64,000 bases of DNA from the NCBI GenBank assembly GCA_963802795.1, contig CAWDJV010000005.1, forward strand, positions 372,001 through 436,000. Direction: 5' to 3'. Of the stretch, positions 25,691 to 35,787 are shown in pieces. The stretch comes from JAIBJN01 sp963802795 (GTDB taxonomy: Bacteria > Actinomycetota > Thermoleophilia > Gaiellales > Gaiellaceae). The notes below the pieces were generated by a model. The model saw only the letters and a list, made by a program, of their open reading frames with translations. It was not told the DNA's origin and searched no databases. Made by a program: the position numbers and the translations under genes. Position 1 is the first letter of the stretch. Each line of letters starts with the position of its first letter.

Positions 25691-26794
25691 TCAGGCCGGG
25701 GCTTCCAAGAGCCCGATGACGTGGAGCAGGAACGTGCTCGCGCGCGCCCCGTCCACGACGCGGTGGTCGAACGTGCAGGCGAGCGACCCGATCTCGCGCA
25801 CGACGACCTCGCCGTCGACGACGGCCGGCCGCGGCCCGATCCGGTGGAGGCCGAGGATGCCGACCTCAGGGTGGTTGACGAGCGGCGTGGCGAAGAGGCC
25901 GCCGAGCTTCCCGGCGCTCGTCACCGTGAACGTCGAGCCGCGCAGCTCCTCGGGCTCGAGGGTGCCCGCGCGGGCCGCCTCGGCCAGGCGCCGGGCCTCG
26001 GCCTCGAGCTCGTCCAGCGACTTCTCGTCGGCGGCGCGGAGGACGGGCACGACCAGGCCCTCGTCCGTTTGCACCGCAAGCCCGAGGTCGTAGCGCTCCC
26101 AGAAGACGATCTCCTCGCCGTCGAGCGTGGCGTTCAGCTCCGGGACCTCCTTCAGCCCTCCGACAACCGCCTGGAGGAGATACGGAAGATACGAGCGCTC
26201 CCCCCGCGCCGCCGCGAGCGCCGTGAAGTCGCATTCCTCCACGACCGTCACGGCCGGCACCTCCCGGTGGGAGGTGGTCAGGTGCTGCGCGATCTGCCTG
26301 CGGACGCCCCGCAGCGGGACACGTCTCTCCGGGCCGCGTCCCGGGGTCTGACCCCTGGACAGGGCCGAAAAGCGCCGCACGTCCGCTTCGGTGATTCGCC
26401 CTCCGGAGCCTGTCCCGGTGAGGAGGGCCAGGTCGACGCCGAGCTCCGTTGCGATCCGCCGGACGAGCGGCGTGGCCTGGACGCGCGGGGCCTGGCTCGG
26501 CGCTGGATCGGGAACCTCCGCGGGAGGCTCGGCCGCGGGAGGCTTCGCCGCCACCTCGCCGTCGCCGATGTAGACGAGAGGCGTGCCGACGGGAACGAGG
26601 TCGCCCTCCTCGACGAGGATGCGCGAAACCGTGCCCGACGCCGGCGACGGGATCTCGACGGTCGTCTTGTCCGTCTGGATCTCGACGAGCGGGTCGTCCT
26701 CCTCGACGTGCTGGCCGACCTCGACGAGCCAGCGGGCGATCTCTCCTTCGGCGACCCCTTCGCCGAGGTCCGGGAGCCTGAACTCGTAGGCCAT
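25691..26794 (-). CDS. 2-oxoacid dehydrogenase E2 (dihydrolipoamide acyltransferase)
   Basis: 367 aa. Seen: lipoyl domain (residues 1-80) with QTDKTTVEIPSPASG carrying the lipoylated lysine, a Pro/Ala-rich linker, a peripheral subunit-binding domain (VRRIATELGVDLALLTGTGS), and the acyltransferase domain with FTVTSAGKLGGLFATPLVN and the catalytic FDHRVVDGARAS. The single lipoyl domain and sequence resemble branched-chain or generic E2 rather than the large actinobacterial PDH E2. ATG overlaps the E1beta stop by one base (TGATG). Third gene of the E1alpha-E1beta-E2 operon; no E3 gene is nearby. Confidence 0.92.
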   Translation of the reverse strand: MAYEFRLPDLGEGVAEGEIARWLVEVGQHVEEDDPLVEIQTDKTTVEIPSPASGTVSRILVEEGDLVPVGTPLVYIGDGEVAAKPPAAEPPAEVPDPAPSQAPRVQATPLVRRIATELGVDLALLTGTGSGGRITEADVRRFSALSRGQTPGRGPERRVPLRGVRRQIAQHLTTSHREVPAVTVVEECDFTALAAARGERSYLPYLLQAVVGGLKEVPELNATLDGEEIVFWERYDLGLAVQTDEGLVVPVLRAADEKSLDELEAEARRLAEAARAGTLEPEELRGSTFTVTSAGKLGGLFATPLVNHPEVGILGLHRIGPRPAVVDGEVVVREIGSLACTFDHRVVDGARASTFLLHVIGLLEAPA

Positions 26795-27759
26795 CAGTAC
26801 TCGAGCACCCGGCGGGCGGCCTCGGCCACGCGCTCGGGCGTCGGCAGGTACTCGTGCTCGATCGTCCAGTAAGGGAAGGGCACGTCGTAGCCCGTGACGC
26901 GCACGATCGGTCCTTGCAGGTCGAGGATCGCCTTCTCCGCGAGCACGGCCGCGACCTCGGCGCCGAAGCCGGCCACCCGCGGTGCTTCCTGGACGACGAC
27001 CACGCGCCCGGTCTTGGCCACCGAGGCGAGAAGCGTCTCCTCGTCGAGCGGCTTCAGGGTGCGCAGGTCGACGACCTCGGCGGCTGCGTCGAGCAGATCG
27101 GCGGCCTCCAGGCACGTCTGCACCATGGCGCCGTAGGCCACGAGCGTCACGTCCTCCCCCTCGTGCGCGATCCGCGCTTTCCCGAGCGGAACGACGTGCT
27201 CCCCCTCGGGCACCTCGCCGCGCGGGCTCCGGTAGAGCACCTTGGGCTCCATCACGACGACCGGATCCGGGTCGCGGATCGCCGCCGCGAGGAGCCCCTT
27301 CGCGTCCCCGGGCGTCGAGGGAATCGCCACCTTCACGCCGGGCGTGTGGACGTAGTAGGCCTCCGGCGAGTCCTCGTGGAGCTCCGGCGCGCGAACGCCG
27401 CCTCCCGTCGGCATGCGAATCGTGATCGGAAACTCCATGGCCCCGCCGGTGCGCCAGCGATAGCGGCCCACGTGCGTGATGAGCTGGTCGAGGCAGGGGT
27501 AGCTGAAGGACTCGTACTGCATCTCGCAGACCGGCCGCCAGCCGGCCATGGCGAGCCCGACGGCCGTCCCGAGAATCCCGGCCTCGGCGAGCGGCGTGTC
27601 GACACAGCGGTCCGCGCCGAAGCGGTCGCGAAGCCCGGCCGTCGCGCGAAAGACGCCTCCGGCCCGGCCGACGTCCTCGCCCATGACCATGATCGCGTCG
27701 TCGCGCTCCATCTCCACGTGGAGCGCGTCGTTGACGGCCTCGACGAGAGTCTTGTCCAT
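26794..27759 (-). CDS. 2-oxoacid dehydrogenase E1 beta subunit
   Basis: 321 aa transketolase-like subunit. Seen: VMGEDVGRAGGVFRATAGL, DTPLAEAGILGTAVGLAMAG with the catalytic-site Glu, MQYESFSYPCLDQLITHVGR, GGGVRAPELHEDSPEAYYVH and GYDVPFPYWTIEHEYLPTPE. Forms the alpha2beta2 E1 with the gene upstream and decarboxylates a 2-oxoacid on thiamine diphosphate. The substrate, pyruvate or branched-chain 2-oxoacids, cannot be fixed from sequence alone; the split E1 with a small E2 favours the branched-chain type. Confidence 0.93.
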   Translation of the reverse strand: MDKTLVEAVNDALHVEMERDDAIMVMGEDVGRAGGVFRATAGLRDRFGADRCVDTPLAEAGILGTAVGLAMAGWRPVCEMQYESFSYPCLDQLITHVGRYRWRTGGAMEFPITIRMPTGGGVRAPELHEDSPEAYYVHTPGVKVAIPSTPGDAKGLLAAAIRDPDPVVVMEPKVLYRSPRGEVPEGEHVVPLGKARIAHEGEDVTLVAYGAMVQTCLEAADLLDAAAEVVDLRTLKPLDEETLLASVAKTGRVVVVQEAPRVAGFGAEVAAVLAEKAILDLQGPIVRVTGYDVPFPYWTIEHEYLPTPERVAEAARRVLEY

Positions 27760-27761
27760 GG

Positions 27762-28799
27762 CTAACCGTCCCGCAAGGAGGGAGGTGGGTCGGCGTACGC
27801 GTGCGCGAAGACGACCTCCGGATCGGGGGGCGGAAACGCCTCCACCGCGGCAATCCCCTTCTTCATCCGCTCGAGCGCGTCTGCGCGGGCCTCCTCGGCA
27901 AGCTCATCGGTGAGCACGCCGAGGCGGCGCAGGTAGCCGTCGTAGCGCCCCAGGCACTCGTTCTCGCGCTCGCGCTCGACCTGCTCCACGTCCCAGTAGG
28001 CGCTCGGGTCGTCCGCCGTCGCGTGCGGCGCGCAGCGGTAGGTGAGCGCCTCGACAAAGGTCGGCCCCTCCCCGGCACGGGCCCTCGCGAGCGCGTCCGC
28101 AGTCGCCTCGTAGACGGCGAGGACGTCGCCTCCGTCCACGCGCACGGCGGGCATTCCGTAGCCGACGGCCTTGTCCGCGAGGAACTCGGCGCGCGTCTGG
28201 GCCGAGAGCGGCGTCGAGATCGCCCACTGGTTGTTGTTGCAGAGGAGGACGACCGGCGCCCGCATGACGGCGGCGAAATTGGCGCCCTCGTGGAAAGCGC
28301 CCTCGGAGGTGGCCCCGTCCCCGAAGTACGCGATCGCGCAGGCGCTCTGGCCCTTCAGCCTCGCGCCCCATGCGAAGCCGGTCGCGTGCGGGACGTGCGT
28401 CGCGATCGGAACGGCGATGGAAGCGACCCGGAACTCCCGCGGGTCCCACCAGCCCGCCGGATGGCCGCGCCACCAGGCGAGCACGGTCTCGGGCGGCATC
28501 CCGCGGAGGAGCCCGATGGCCGACTCGCGGTAGGAGGGGAAGATCCAGTCCTCGTCCGCCAGCGCAAGCGCGGATCCGGCCTGGATCGCCTCGTGGCCCC
28601 AGAAGATGGCGTACGTCCCGATCCGGCCCTGGCGGTGGTAGACGAGCGAGCGCTCGTCGTACGTCCGCAAGAGCACCATGGCGCGGTAGAGGTCCAGGAG
28701 CGCAGCCTCGTCGAGGCCGCCGACCTCGCCGTCCGCCACCCCCTCCCCATCGCCGATGATCCGCCGAACGTCGTGCTCGGCCGGAAGCACCTGTGCCAC
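27762..28799 (-). CDS. 2-oxoacid dehydrogenase E1 alpha subunit
   Basis: 345 aa. Seen: YRAMVLLRTYDERSLVYHRQ, GHEAIQAGSALAL, DWIFPSYRESAIGLLRGM, the thiamine diphosphate motif GDGATSEGAFHEGANFAAVM...NNNQWAIS, and TYRCAPHATADDPSAYW. GTG 28799 was chosen: it sits seven bases from the end of the lipid kinase gene with a GGAG 13 bases upstream; other starts would lie inside that gene. First gene of the E1alpha-E1beta-E2 set. Confidence 0.93.
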   Translation of the reverse strand: MAQVLPAEHDVRRIIGDGEGVADGEVGGLDEAALLDLYRAMVLLRTYDERSLVYHRQGRIGTYAIFWGHEAIQAGSALALADEDWIFPSYRESAIGLLRGMPPETVLAWWRGHPAGWWDPREFRVASIAVPIATHVPHATGFAWGARLKGQSACAIAYFGDGATSEGAFHEGANFAAVMRAPVVLLCNNNQWAISTPLSAQTRAEFLADKAVGYGMPAVRVDGGDVLAVYEATADALARARAGEGPTFVEALTYRCAPHATADDPSAYWDVEQVERERENECLGRYDGYLRRLGVLTDELAEEARADALERMKKGIAAVEAFPPPDPEVVFAHAYADPPPSLRDG

Positions 28800-28803
28800 G
28801 ACG

Positions 28804-29697
28804 TCAATTATCTCCGACGAGCACGCGCAGCGCGTCGCGCTCGGCCTCGAAGCGCGCCGAGACGACGTCGCCGAGGTCCTCGCCGTCGGCCTGGAGCGGA
28901 GTCGGCACGTCGCACTCCACCTCCACCGCGTCGACGTCGTGGAGGTAGAGGACACGCGGGGACGAGGCCTGTCCGCGGCCGGTGACGGCCCAGCCGGCCA
29001 CGCGCGGAAGCTGCCACGGCGCCACCGCACGCGGAGCGACGAGGTCGAGGCCGCCCTCGAAGCGCGCCTGTGGCGCCGCGTGGACGGCGATCGGCCCGGC
29101 GAAGCTATAGGGGTCGCAGTTGGCGACGAGCGCGAAGGCCACCCTGTCCCGGCCGAGGACGGTCATGGCGGGCGGGAGGCGGCCGCGCCTCCGCACGAGC
29201 ATGCCGGCCAGGGCACGGATGAACGCAACGTCCCCCGGACGGCGGCCGTCTCGCCGCCCGAGGCTGTCGACCCGCCGCACGAGCTCCGCGTCGAGCCCGA
29301 CCCCCGCGCCGAACGTGAAGCGGCGGCCGTTGACGAGCCCGAGCGACACGCGGCGCTCGCGCGCGGTTCGGGCAAGGATCCGCGCGGCTTCGACAGGATC
29401 CCGCGGAAGCCCGAGCGCGCGCGCGAGGACGCTCGTCGAGCCGCCGGGGAGGAAACCGACCGCAACGTCTTCCTCGAGCCCGTTCACGACCTCGTTGAAC
29501 GCGCCGTCGCCTCCCAGAACGTAGAGGCGCTCGGAGCTATGCGAGGCTTCGGCCGCGAGCTCGGCAGCGTGGTGCGGGCGGTCCGTCAGATACGTCTCGA
29601 CCTCGTCACCGGCGGCGCGCAGCTCACGCTCGACGGCGACCGTCAGCTCCGGCGTGACCCGGGTCGCGTTCGGGTTGACGATGAGGGCGCTCGCCAT
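28804..29697 (-). CDS. diacylglycerol/sphingosine kinase-family lipid kinase
   Basis: 297 aa, ATP-dependent lipid kinase family. Seen: SALIVNPNATRVTPEL, nucleotide loop LYVLGGDGAFNEVVNGLEED (GGDGT-like), FLPGGSTSVLARALGLPRD and the C-terminal beta domain with DGEDLGD. Likely role: phosphatidic acid or glycolipid metabolism at the membrane. The ATG at 29697 is preceded by TACAGT ten bases upstream, close to leaderless; a GTG nine codons earlier is possible. Its stop is five bases from the E1alpha start, so the four genes may be co-transcribed. Confidence 0.88.
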   Translation of the reverse strand: MASALIVNPNATRVTPELTVAVERELRAAGDEVETYLTDRPHHAAELAAEASHSSERLYVLGGDGAFNEVVNGLEEDVAVGFLPGGSTSVLARALGLPRDPVEAARILARTARERRVSLGLVNGRRFTFGAGVGLDAELVRRVDSLGRRDGRRPGDVAFIRALAGMLVRRRGRLPPAMTVLGRDRVAFALVANCDPYSFAGPIAVHAAPQARFEGGLDLVAPRAVAPWQLPRVAGWAVTGRGQASSPRVLYLHDVDAVEVECDVPTPLQADGEDLGDVVSARFEAERDALRVLVGDN

Positions 29698-29726
29698 GGG
29701 GGCAACCACTGTAGACGCGCGCACGA

Positions 29727-29754
29727 AGGAGGGGCCGCGGGCGCGGCCCCTCCT
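29727..29754 (-). terminator. terminator-like hairpin after the M36 protease gene
   Basis: 12-bp perfect stem AGGAGGGGCCGC with loop GGGC, 22 bases past the protease stop; only a weak T stretch follows. Confidence 0.6.
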
Positions 29755-29775
29755 GTTCGAGCGAGTCCTTTCGGC

Positions 29776-32700
29776 TCAGTCGGCCTGCGAGAACCGGCTG
29801 AACGCCTGCAGCTCGGCCGCGCGGACTGCGTTCCGGGTCGACGTGAGCGGAACCCCGGAGTCACAGTCGGCGTTGACTGTCGGATCGAGGTCCTGGTCGC
29901 CCTGGAACGCCGGGCCGCCCGTGCACTGGCTCGTCTTCACGACGAGCCGGAGGTGCGTTGCCGACGTTGCCGGGATGTCGAACGACCGCAGGAGCAGGTG
30001 CGGCGCGATCGGTCGAGGCGGATCTCCCGGGAACGCATCGGCCGGGCTCGTGTACGCCGGCGAGAAGCCGGCGTCGGTCGAGCAGTCGTCTCCGTCGGCT
30101 GCGTCGCACGCCCAGATCTGGAACTGGCGCAGGGCCGTGAAGCGATTCGGGTTACCGGCCAGCAGAGCGCTGACCTGGACGCGGCGGATCTTCTGCGCCG
30201 CCGTTCCGGCCAGGTCGACCGTCACCCTCTTGCCGTCGACGGAGAGGTTGCCCGCTCCGTCCACGTTGCCCGCCGTCGCCCAGGTCGTGCCCTCGGCGTC
30301 GTCGATCAGGTTCCGAAGCTGGGCGGCCTGGGCCGCGGGAGTCGTCCCGCTCGTGTCGCCGGTCGCGACCGCGCCGGCGTTCGCGGACGCCCAGTTCTGG
30401 GCGAAGCGGATCGTGATCGTCCGGTTCTGCCCCGCGCGGAGCTGCTCGCGGAAGCGGACGTGTCCGTAGCCGGGCGCGTTCGCCACGAACTCGTACCGCC
30501 CGGGCGCGAACCTCGCGACGTCGTCGAGGTTGACTCCGGCGGTGGCCGGGTCGGTGTCGGCGATCGGCGAGGCGCGTCCCTCGTAGTGCCCGACGAAGAT
30601 GCGGGCGGAAACGGGCACGTTCCCCTCGACGGTGCGCGCCCTGAACGTGATGTTCGCCGAGCCGGTCCCGATCGGCTCGAAGTCCGGCCTCGGGTCGGTG
30701 TCGGTGTTCGCCGTGGTGTTCGTGCTCGTGGCGTTCCTCCCGAAGCCGTGCCTGGCGAACTCGAGCCAGAGCTCGTCCTGGTTCGCGCCGCCGAAGCGCA
30801 GCAGGTCCGCCGCGAGCTGGGCGTCACGCGCCTGCAGCATCGACGGGTCGGTCGGCATGAGGAGGTACGAGTCGAAGACGAGCTGCATCCAGCGCCTGTT
30901 GCCGGGGCAGTTCTGCGCCGGCAGCTCGCCGTTGGCGCAGGCTTCCTGGAGCTCGTCGTCGTCGGACGGGAAGCGCTGGTCGTACTTCGCGTCCAGCGCC
31001 TTCCTGACGGCGAAGTTCGACCTTGCTCCAGATCTCGCCGTCGGCGTGCACCTGCGGGCCCCGTGATGTCGTAGCCCATGTCGCTGAAGTTCAGCGCGTT
31101 GACCAGGAGCTGCCTGCTCGGCTCCGGAACCGCACCCGAGCTCGGGAAGTTCATCGCGTAGTTGCGGATCCCCCGGACCTTGTTGCCGGTCGCGTACGTC
31201 CCGACGGCGTAGACGTTCTCGTCGTCGGTCGGGACGAAGCCGAACTCGTTCAGGTACTCCATCGAAGTCAGGTCGCCGTGGCTCTCGCCCATCGCGCCCG
31301 CGTGATGGCCGGTGCGAATGGCGCCCTTGCCGATCATGCGGTTCTCGATCAGGTGCGCGTACTCGTGGCCGATCACGCCCATGTCGAAGTCGCCGTCGAC
31401 GCACGGCGCGTAGAAGGAGCCCGGGAACGACTGCCACATGTACATGTTCGTGACCGGCGAGAGGCCCTCGGGCATCGGGAAGATGTTCGCGTTGTCACGC
31501 ACGCCCGCGATGGCGGCGCCGGCCTGGACGTTCCCGATCAGAGGATCGTTCTCGCGCCAGAGCTCGGTGAGGCCGAAGTTGACGTCCTGGGAGTTCCAGT
31601 TGCGCTCGGTGAAGCCCAGGAAGTACGCGAAGTCGTGCAGCCGGTTGTGCATGGCGAACAGGTTGACCGCCGCAGCCGAGTCGTCCCACGTGGCGCCGGG
31701 CGCCCCGGGGGTCGGCTCGCACTGCCCGACGTTCCAGTCGTTCGTCCACGGGAACAGATAGTCCCGGGTGGCGCTCGTCGGTCGGAACTGCGGCGGGCTG
31801 ACGACGAACGGATGCATCCACGACGTCGCCGCGCGGGCGTTGTTGCCGACGGTCGTCAGCGTCGGCGCATTCGTCCGGAAGTTGTGGTCCCACGGCCCGC
31901 GCGAGGCGAGGTTGCCGACCACGCGGTCGCAGTCGGCCGCCTCTCCCGCGTCCCAGCACCAGAGCTCGCGGGTGTCCGTGCTCGGGTTGATCCACGGATA
32001 CTGGTTCAGCTGCGCGAGCGGCGGATTCGCGGGGAAGACCTCCCAGCGCGCCAGGTACGGATGCGGAGCGGCCGTGTCGTCGATGGTGAAGGTCCCCGTG
32101 TACGTGCGCGGCTCGACCGTGGGCCCGAACACGCAGACCTCGGCGAAGTAGTTGCCTGCCGGCACGCCGCCGCTCGGCTCGTAGTGGACGACTTCGGGCG
32201 TGAAGCCGACGTCCAGGGACGTCGCGACGAGCGTCGTGTCCCGGTAGAGCCGGAGCAGGATGTCCTGACCCGGGTTGTCGGCGTTCGCGAAGACGCGCAG
32301 GAAGCGGACTCCCGCGCCGACGGCGAAGGGCCCGTTCCTGGGCGCGCAGGCGAACGTCGGCGTCGGCAGCGGCGGCAGAGTGCCGGAGAACGGGATCGTG
32401 ACCGGCGCCAGCTCGCTCTCCGCCAGGTTCCGCACGATGTTGAAGCGGGCGAGGAGCGCCCCGTTCCTGGCGTCGACGAAGACGCGCTCGCCCTTCGAGC
32501 TCGCCTTGTCGACCACGAACGACTCGTACGCGGGCACGACGCCGGCGCGCGGCGTCGGGAAGGCGACGAGCTTCACGTGCTGGAGCGAGTCGAGGCCTTC
32601 GACGGTGAAGTTCTGCCAGCCCTTGGCCCGCTTGGCCGCGTCAACCTCGTCGAGAGAGGCACTCACGCCGGCGGCCCGCGCCGCTTGCACCAACGCCTCC

Positions 32701-33252
32701 GCCGGAGAGAGCGCGATCTCGCCCTCCGCGAGACCCGTGTCGCGGGTGAGCGACGACGAGACGTAGGCGACCTTCCAGCTCCGCGGCGCCCGGCCGGTCA
32801 GGCCGACCGTCACGAGGCCGCCGTCGGCAGCCTCGAGCCCCTCGAAGACCTGACGGAAGTTGACTGCGTGCCCGCGACTGCCGCGAAGCGGCGAATCGGC
32901 CTCGAGGACGAGGCCTGCCGTCGACCTGAGACCGAGGAGAGCCCTGTTGGCCTCGAGCCAGTTTCGCGCCGCTCGCGACGGCGCTCTTCCCGCGGACGTC
33001 GCGCGCCAGGAACTTCCCGCGCTTCGTCAGCGTGGCCGGCGTCCCGTAGCGGTTCCAGGTGACGGACGCCTTCAGCTTGTTGACCGCCGAGCGTTGCGCC
33101 TTGGTCGGCGCGAGCCGGCCTGTCCGCGTGTCGACCTCGGCAGGCTCGGACGTCCCGTCGGCGATCTGCACCACCGAGACGGCCGCGCCCGGCACGAGCA
33201 GCGTCGCGAGGACCGCTGCAAAGGCGACCAGGACGAGTGGTCGTCGTCTCAT
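29776..33252 (-). pseudogene. secreted M36 (fungalysin) metalloprotease, three frame breaks
   Basis: About 1,158 codons when joined. Seen in order: signal peptide (MRRRPLVLVAFAAVLATLLV), propeptide region, a beta domain near residues 200-300, peptidase domain with GVIGHEYAHLIENRM (HExxH) and downstream Glu in GAMGESHGDLTSMEYLNEFG, then carbohydrate- or F5/8-like C-terminal domains ending AAELQAFSRFSQAD. Frame breaks near 32961-32976, 31051-31060 and 31018-31022 each fit one extra base. Outside these the reading is intact, so assembly error is as likely as decay. ATG follows GGGGGAGGA by six bases; a TTGACA lies about 70 bases upstream. A hairpin follows the stop. Confidence 0.82.
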
Positions 33253-33340
33253 CGCTATTCCTCCCCCTACGTCGTTGACTGACCTGCGGTGCCCGGCGAA
33301 AGCCGCGCGATCTTCTCGCCGCCGCGGGCCCGTGTCAAGC

Positions 33341-33913
33341 TCAGGACGGCGTCGAGTACCCCCGCATGCCGTCGACGAGCAGCGCGTAGAAGGCGTCCGC
33401 GAGCGCGTCCGTGTCGGCTCCGGGCCGGAGCCAGGTGAATGCCCAGTTCGCCGCCGAGAGGAAGAGCAGCGCCGCCACGCCTTCGTCGAGGTCGGAACGG
33501 AGCTCGCCCTGCTCGCGGCCCTCGCGGAAGAGCGCGCGCACGCGCTCCTCGTAGCGGCGGCGCTCGGCCAGGATCTGATCGCGGCGCTCGCCCTCCAGGT
33601 AGCTCCACTCCTGGACGAAGACCGTCGCCAGCTCGAGCTGCTCGGCGACGACACGCAGGTGACCGCGAAGGGCGAGGCGGATCTTCTCCGTGGCCGGGAG
33701 CGTCTCCGGGATCGCGTCCAGGGACCCGTGAAACGCCTCGGCGCCCTGGCGCATCGCCTCGTAGAGGAGGTCCTGCTTGCCCTCGATGTGCGCGTAGAGC
33801 GAGCCTTTCTGGACGCCGACGGCGTCTGCGAGGGCTCCGATGGACGTGCCGTGGTAGCCCTTCTCGGCAAAGAGACGGGCTGCCTCGCGGGCAAGCTCCT
33901 CGCGGCGGCTCAT
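33341..33913 (-). CDS. TetR family regulator divergent from paaABCD (PaaR-like)
   Basis: 190 aa. Seen: N-terminal helix-turn-helix REEAREAARLFAEKGYHGTS-type sequence (residues ~3-45: IGALADAVGVQKGSLYAHIE), followed by an all-helical ligand domain. It is transcribed away from paaA with 44 bases between the starts, and a near-perfect palindrome lies between them. Known PaaR proteins of this family repress phenylacetate genes and release DNA on binding phenylacetyl-CoA; the same is inferred here. Confidence 0.88.
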   Translation of the reverse strand: MSRREELAREAARLFAEKGYHGTSIGALADAVGVQKGSLYAHIEGKQDLLYEAMRQGAEAFHGSLDAIPETLPATEKIRLALRGHLRVVAEQLELATVFVQEWSYLEGERRDQILAERRRYEERVRALFREGREQGELRSDLDEGVAALLFLSAANWAFTWLRPGADTDALADAFYALLVDGMRGYSTPS

Positions 33914-33926
33914 GGTACCCTGCCAT

Positions 33927-33942
33927 CCTAACGATCGTTTGG
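33927..33942. promoter_or_regulatory. TetR-type operator between the regulator and paaA
   Basis: CCTAACGATCGTTTGG, an inverted repeat with core AACGATCGTT and only one mismatched pair, midway between the divergent starts. Confidence 0.7.
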
Positions 33943-33957
33943 TTGGGAGGGAGGCCC

Positions 33958-34866
33958 GTGCTCGAGCGAATGACCGACGAGGAGTTCCGCGCCCACGTCC
34001 GGGAAGGCGGCCAGGTGGAGACCGCCGATCCGATGCCGGACGACTACCGGAAGGCCCTCGTCAAGTTCATCGAGATGCACGGGAACTCCGAGCTCATGGG
34101 GGTCCTCCCCGAGCGCGAGTGGATCCTGCGGGCGCCGACCCTCCAGCGGAAGCTGGCTCTGACGGCGAAGGTGCAGGACGAGGTGGGCCACGGCCAGCTC
34201 ATCTACCGCGTCGTCGAGGACCTCGGCAAGCCGCGCGACGCGTGCTTCGACGACCTGATCGCCGGCAAGACCAAGTTCCACAACGTCTTCCACTACCCGA
34301 CCAAGACCTGGGGCGACGTCGGCGTGATCGCCTGGCTCGTCGACGCGGCGGCGATCATCTCGCAGAAGGCGCTCCTCAAGTGCTCCTACGCGCCGTACGC
34401 GCGGATCATGAAGAAGATCTGCTGGGAGGAGTCCTTCCACATCCTCCACGGCCGTGACGTCGTCCTCACCATGATGACGGGCACGGACGAGCAGCGGGAG
34501 CTCGTCCAGGAAGCCCTCGACCGCTGGTGGGGCCCGCTCATGCAGTTCCACGGGAACCCGATCCCTGCCGAGAACGACCCGATGTACGAGTGGCGGATCA
34601 AGAGCCAGGGGAACGAGGAGGCCCGCCAGCAGTTCCTGGACGGCTACGTTCCCCAGATCTGGGAGCTCGGCCTCACGGTGCCCGATCCCGCGCTCGGGAA
34701 GGACGAGAAGACCGGCGTCTGGCACTACACGGAGCCCGACTGGGACGAGCTCAAGTGGGTCGTCACGGGTCACGGGCCGGCGACGGAGCGGCGCCTCGGC
34801 CTCCGGCGCGCCTCGCGCGACGAGACGGCCTGGGTGCGCCGGGCGATCCTCGCCGACGCTGCGTGA
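33958..34866 (+). CDS. paaA: phenylacetyl-CoA 1,2-epoxidase subunit PaaA
   Basis: Catalytic di-iron subunit of the phenylacetyl-CoA epoxidase (302 aa). Seen: YRKALVKFIEMHGNSELMGV, VQDEVGHGQLIYRVVEDLG and CWEESFHILHGRDVVLTMMT supplying Glu and ExxH iron ligands, FHNVFHYPTKTWGDVGVIAW, and PDWDELKWVVTGHGPAT. GTG start with GGGAGGGAGG five bases upstream. Its stop overlaps the paaB GTG (GTGA). First gene of paaABCD. Confidence 0.96.
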   Translation: MLERMTDEEFRAHVREGGQVETADPMPDDYRKALVKFIEMHGNSELMGVLPEREWILRAPTLQRKLALTAKVQDEVGHGQLIYRVVEDLGKPRDACFDDLIAGKTKFHNVFHYPTKTWGDVGVIAWLVDAAAIISQKALLKCSYAPYARIMKKICWEESFHILHGRDVVLTMMTGTDEQRELVQEALDRWWGPLMQFHGNPIPAENDPMYEWRIKSQGNEEARQQFLDGYVPQIWELGLTVPDPALGKDEKTGVWHYTEPDWDELKWVVTGHGPATERRLGLRRASRDETAWVRRAILADAA

Positions 34867-35141
34867 TCTGGGAGGTCTTCCGCCAGGAGCGGGAGGGCCA
34901 GCCGTTCCAGCACGGCGGCTCGCTCGAGGCTCCGAACCTCGAGTTCGCCGAGGCGTACGCGGTCGAGTTCTACGGGCGCCGCGCCGAGTCCGTCTCGCTC
35001 TGGATCGTGCCGCGGGAGGCGATCCGCGAGGTGGACGATCCCTATGTCGCCGACGTCTTCGACCGTGACTACCGCCGCGTGGACGGCTACTCGCTCAAGG
35101 TCAAGCTCAAGGAGGCGCGTGAGCGCGCAGGCGCCGCCTAG
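34863..35141 (+). CDS. paaB: phenylacetyl-CoA 1,2-epoxidase subunit PaaB
   Basis: Small structural subunit of the epoxidase (92 aa). Seen: WEVFRQEREGQPFQHGGSLE, NLEFAEAYAVEFYGRR and LWIVPREAIREV, all characteristic. GTG overlaps the paaA stop by four bases, and its 3' end overlaps paaC by 23 bases, so the subunits are made together. Confidence 0.95.
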   Translation: MIWEVFRQEREGQPFQHGGSLEAPNLEFAEAYAVEFYGRRAESVSLWIVPREAIREVDDPYVADVFDRDYRRVDGYSLKVKLKEARERAGAA

Positions 35142-35787
35142 CGCCGCCGTCGAGGCCGTGCTCGCCTTCGCCGACGACGAGCTCGTCCTCGGCTGGCGCG
35201 ACTCCGAGTGGACGGGGATCGCCCCTTTCCTCGAGGAGGACGTCGCGTTCTCGTCGATCGCCCAGGGCGAGGTCGGGCACGCGCGGGCGCTCTACGAGCT
35301 CGCCGCGGGGGAGCTCGGCGGGGATGCCGACGCGCTGGCGTTCGACAGAGCGCCGGACGAGTACCGCTGTGCCAAGCTCGTCGAGCTCCGGCTCGTCCAC
35401 GACTGGGCGAAGACGATCGCGCGCCACTGGCTCTACGAGACGGCGGACTCCGTTCGCGTCGCCGCGCTCATGGAGTCCGACTGGCCCGAGCTCGCGGGCC
35501 TCGCGGCGAAGCTCGACCGCGAGGAGGCCTACCACCGGATGCACGCGCAGATGTGGGCCGAGCGCCTTCGCGGCACGGCCGAGCGCGATCGCTTCGAGGA
35601 GGCCGTCGCCGAGCTGTGGCCTTACGCGCTCGGGCTCCTCGAGCCGGAGCTCCGCGGCCGGCTCTGCGAGCTCGTGCGGCTCGAGCCCGTCGAAGCGGTC
35701 GAGCGCGGCGGCCACACAGACGAGCTCGGCCCGCTCCTCGAGGAGATGACGATGGTGCGCCGCTCGGTGCCGGGTGCGTCATGGTGA
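35119..35787 (+). CDS. paaC: phenylacetyl-CoA 1,2-epoxidase subunit PaaC
   Basis: Structural ferritin-like subunit pairing with PaaA (222 aa). Seen: VLAFADDELVLGWRDSEWTG, FSSIAQGEVGHARALYELAA, LVHDWAKTIARHWLYETADS and LDREEAYHRMHAQMWAERL. GTG 35119 lies inside the paaB end with GGAGG three bases before it, which is tight; a GTG at 35158 is an alternative. The stop overlaps paaD. Confidence 0.93.
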   Translation: MSAQAPPSAAVEAVLAFADDELVLGWRDSEWTGIAPFLEEDVAFSSIAQGEVGHARALYELAAGELGGDADALAFDRAPDEYRCAKLVELRLVHDWAKTIARHWLYETADSVRVAALMESDWPELAGLAAKLDREEAYHRMHAQMWAERLRGTAERDRFEEAVAELWPYALGLLEPELRGRLCELVRLEPVEAVERGGHTDELGPLLEEMTMVRRSVPGASW

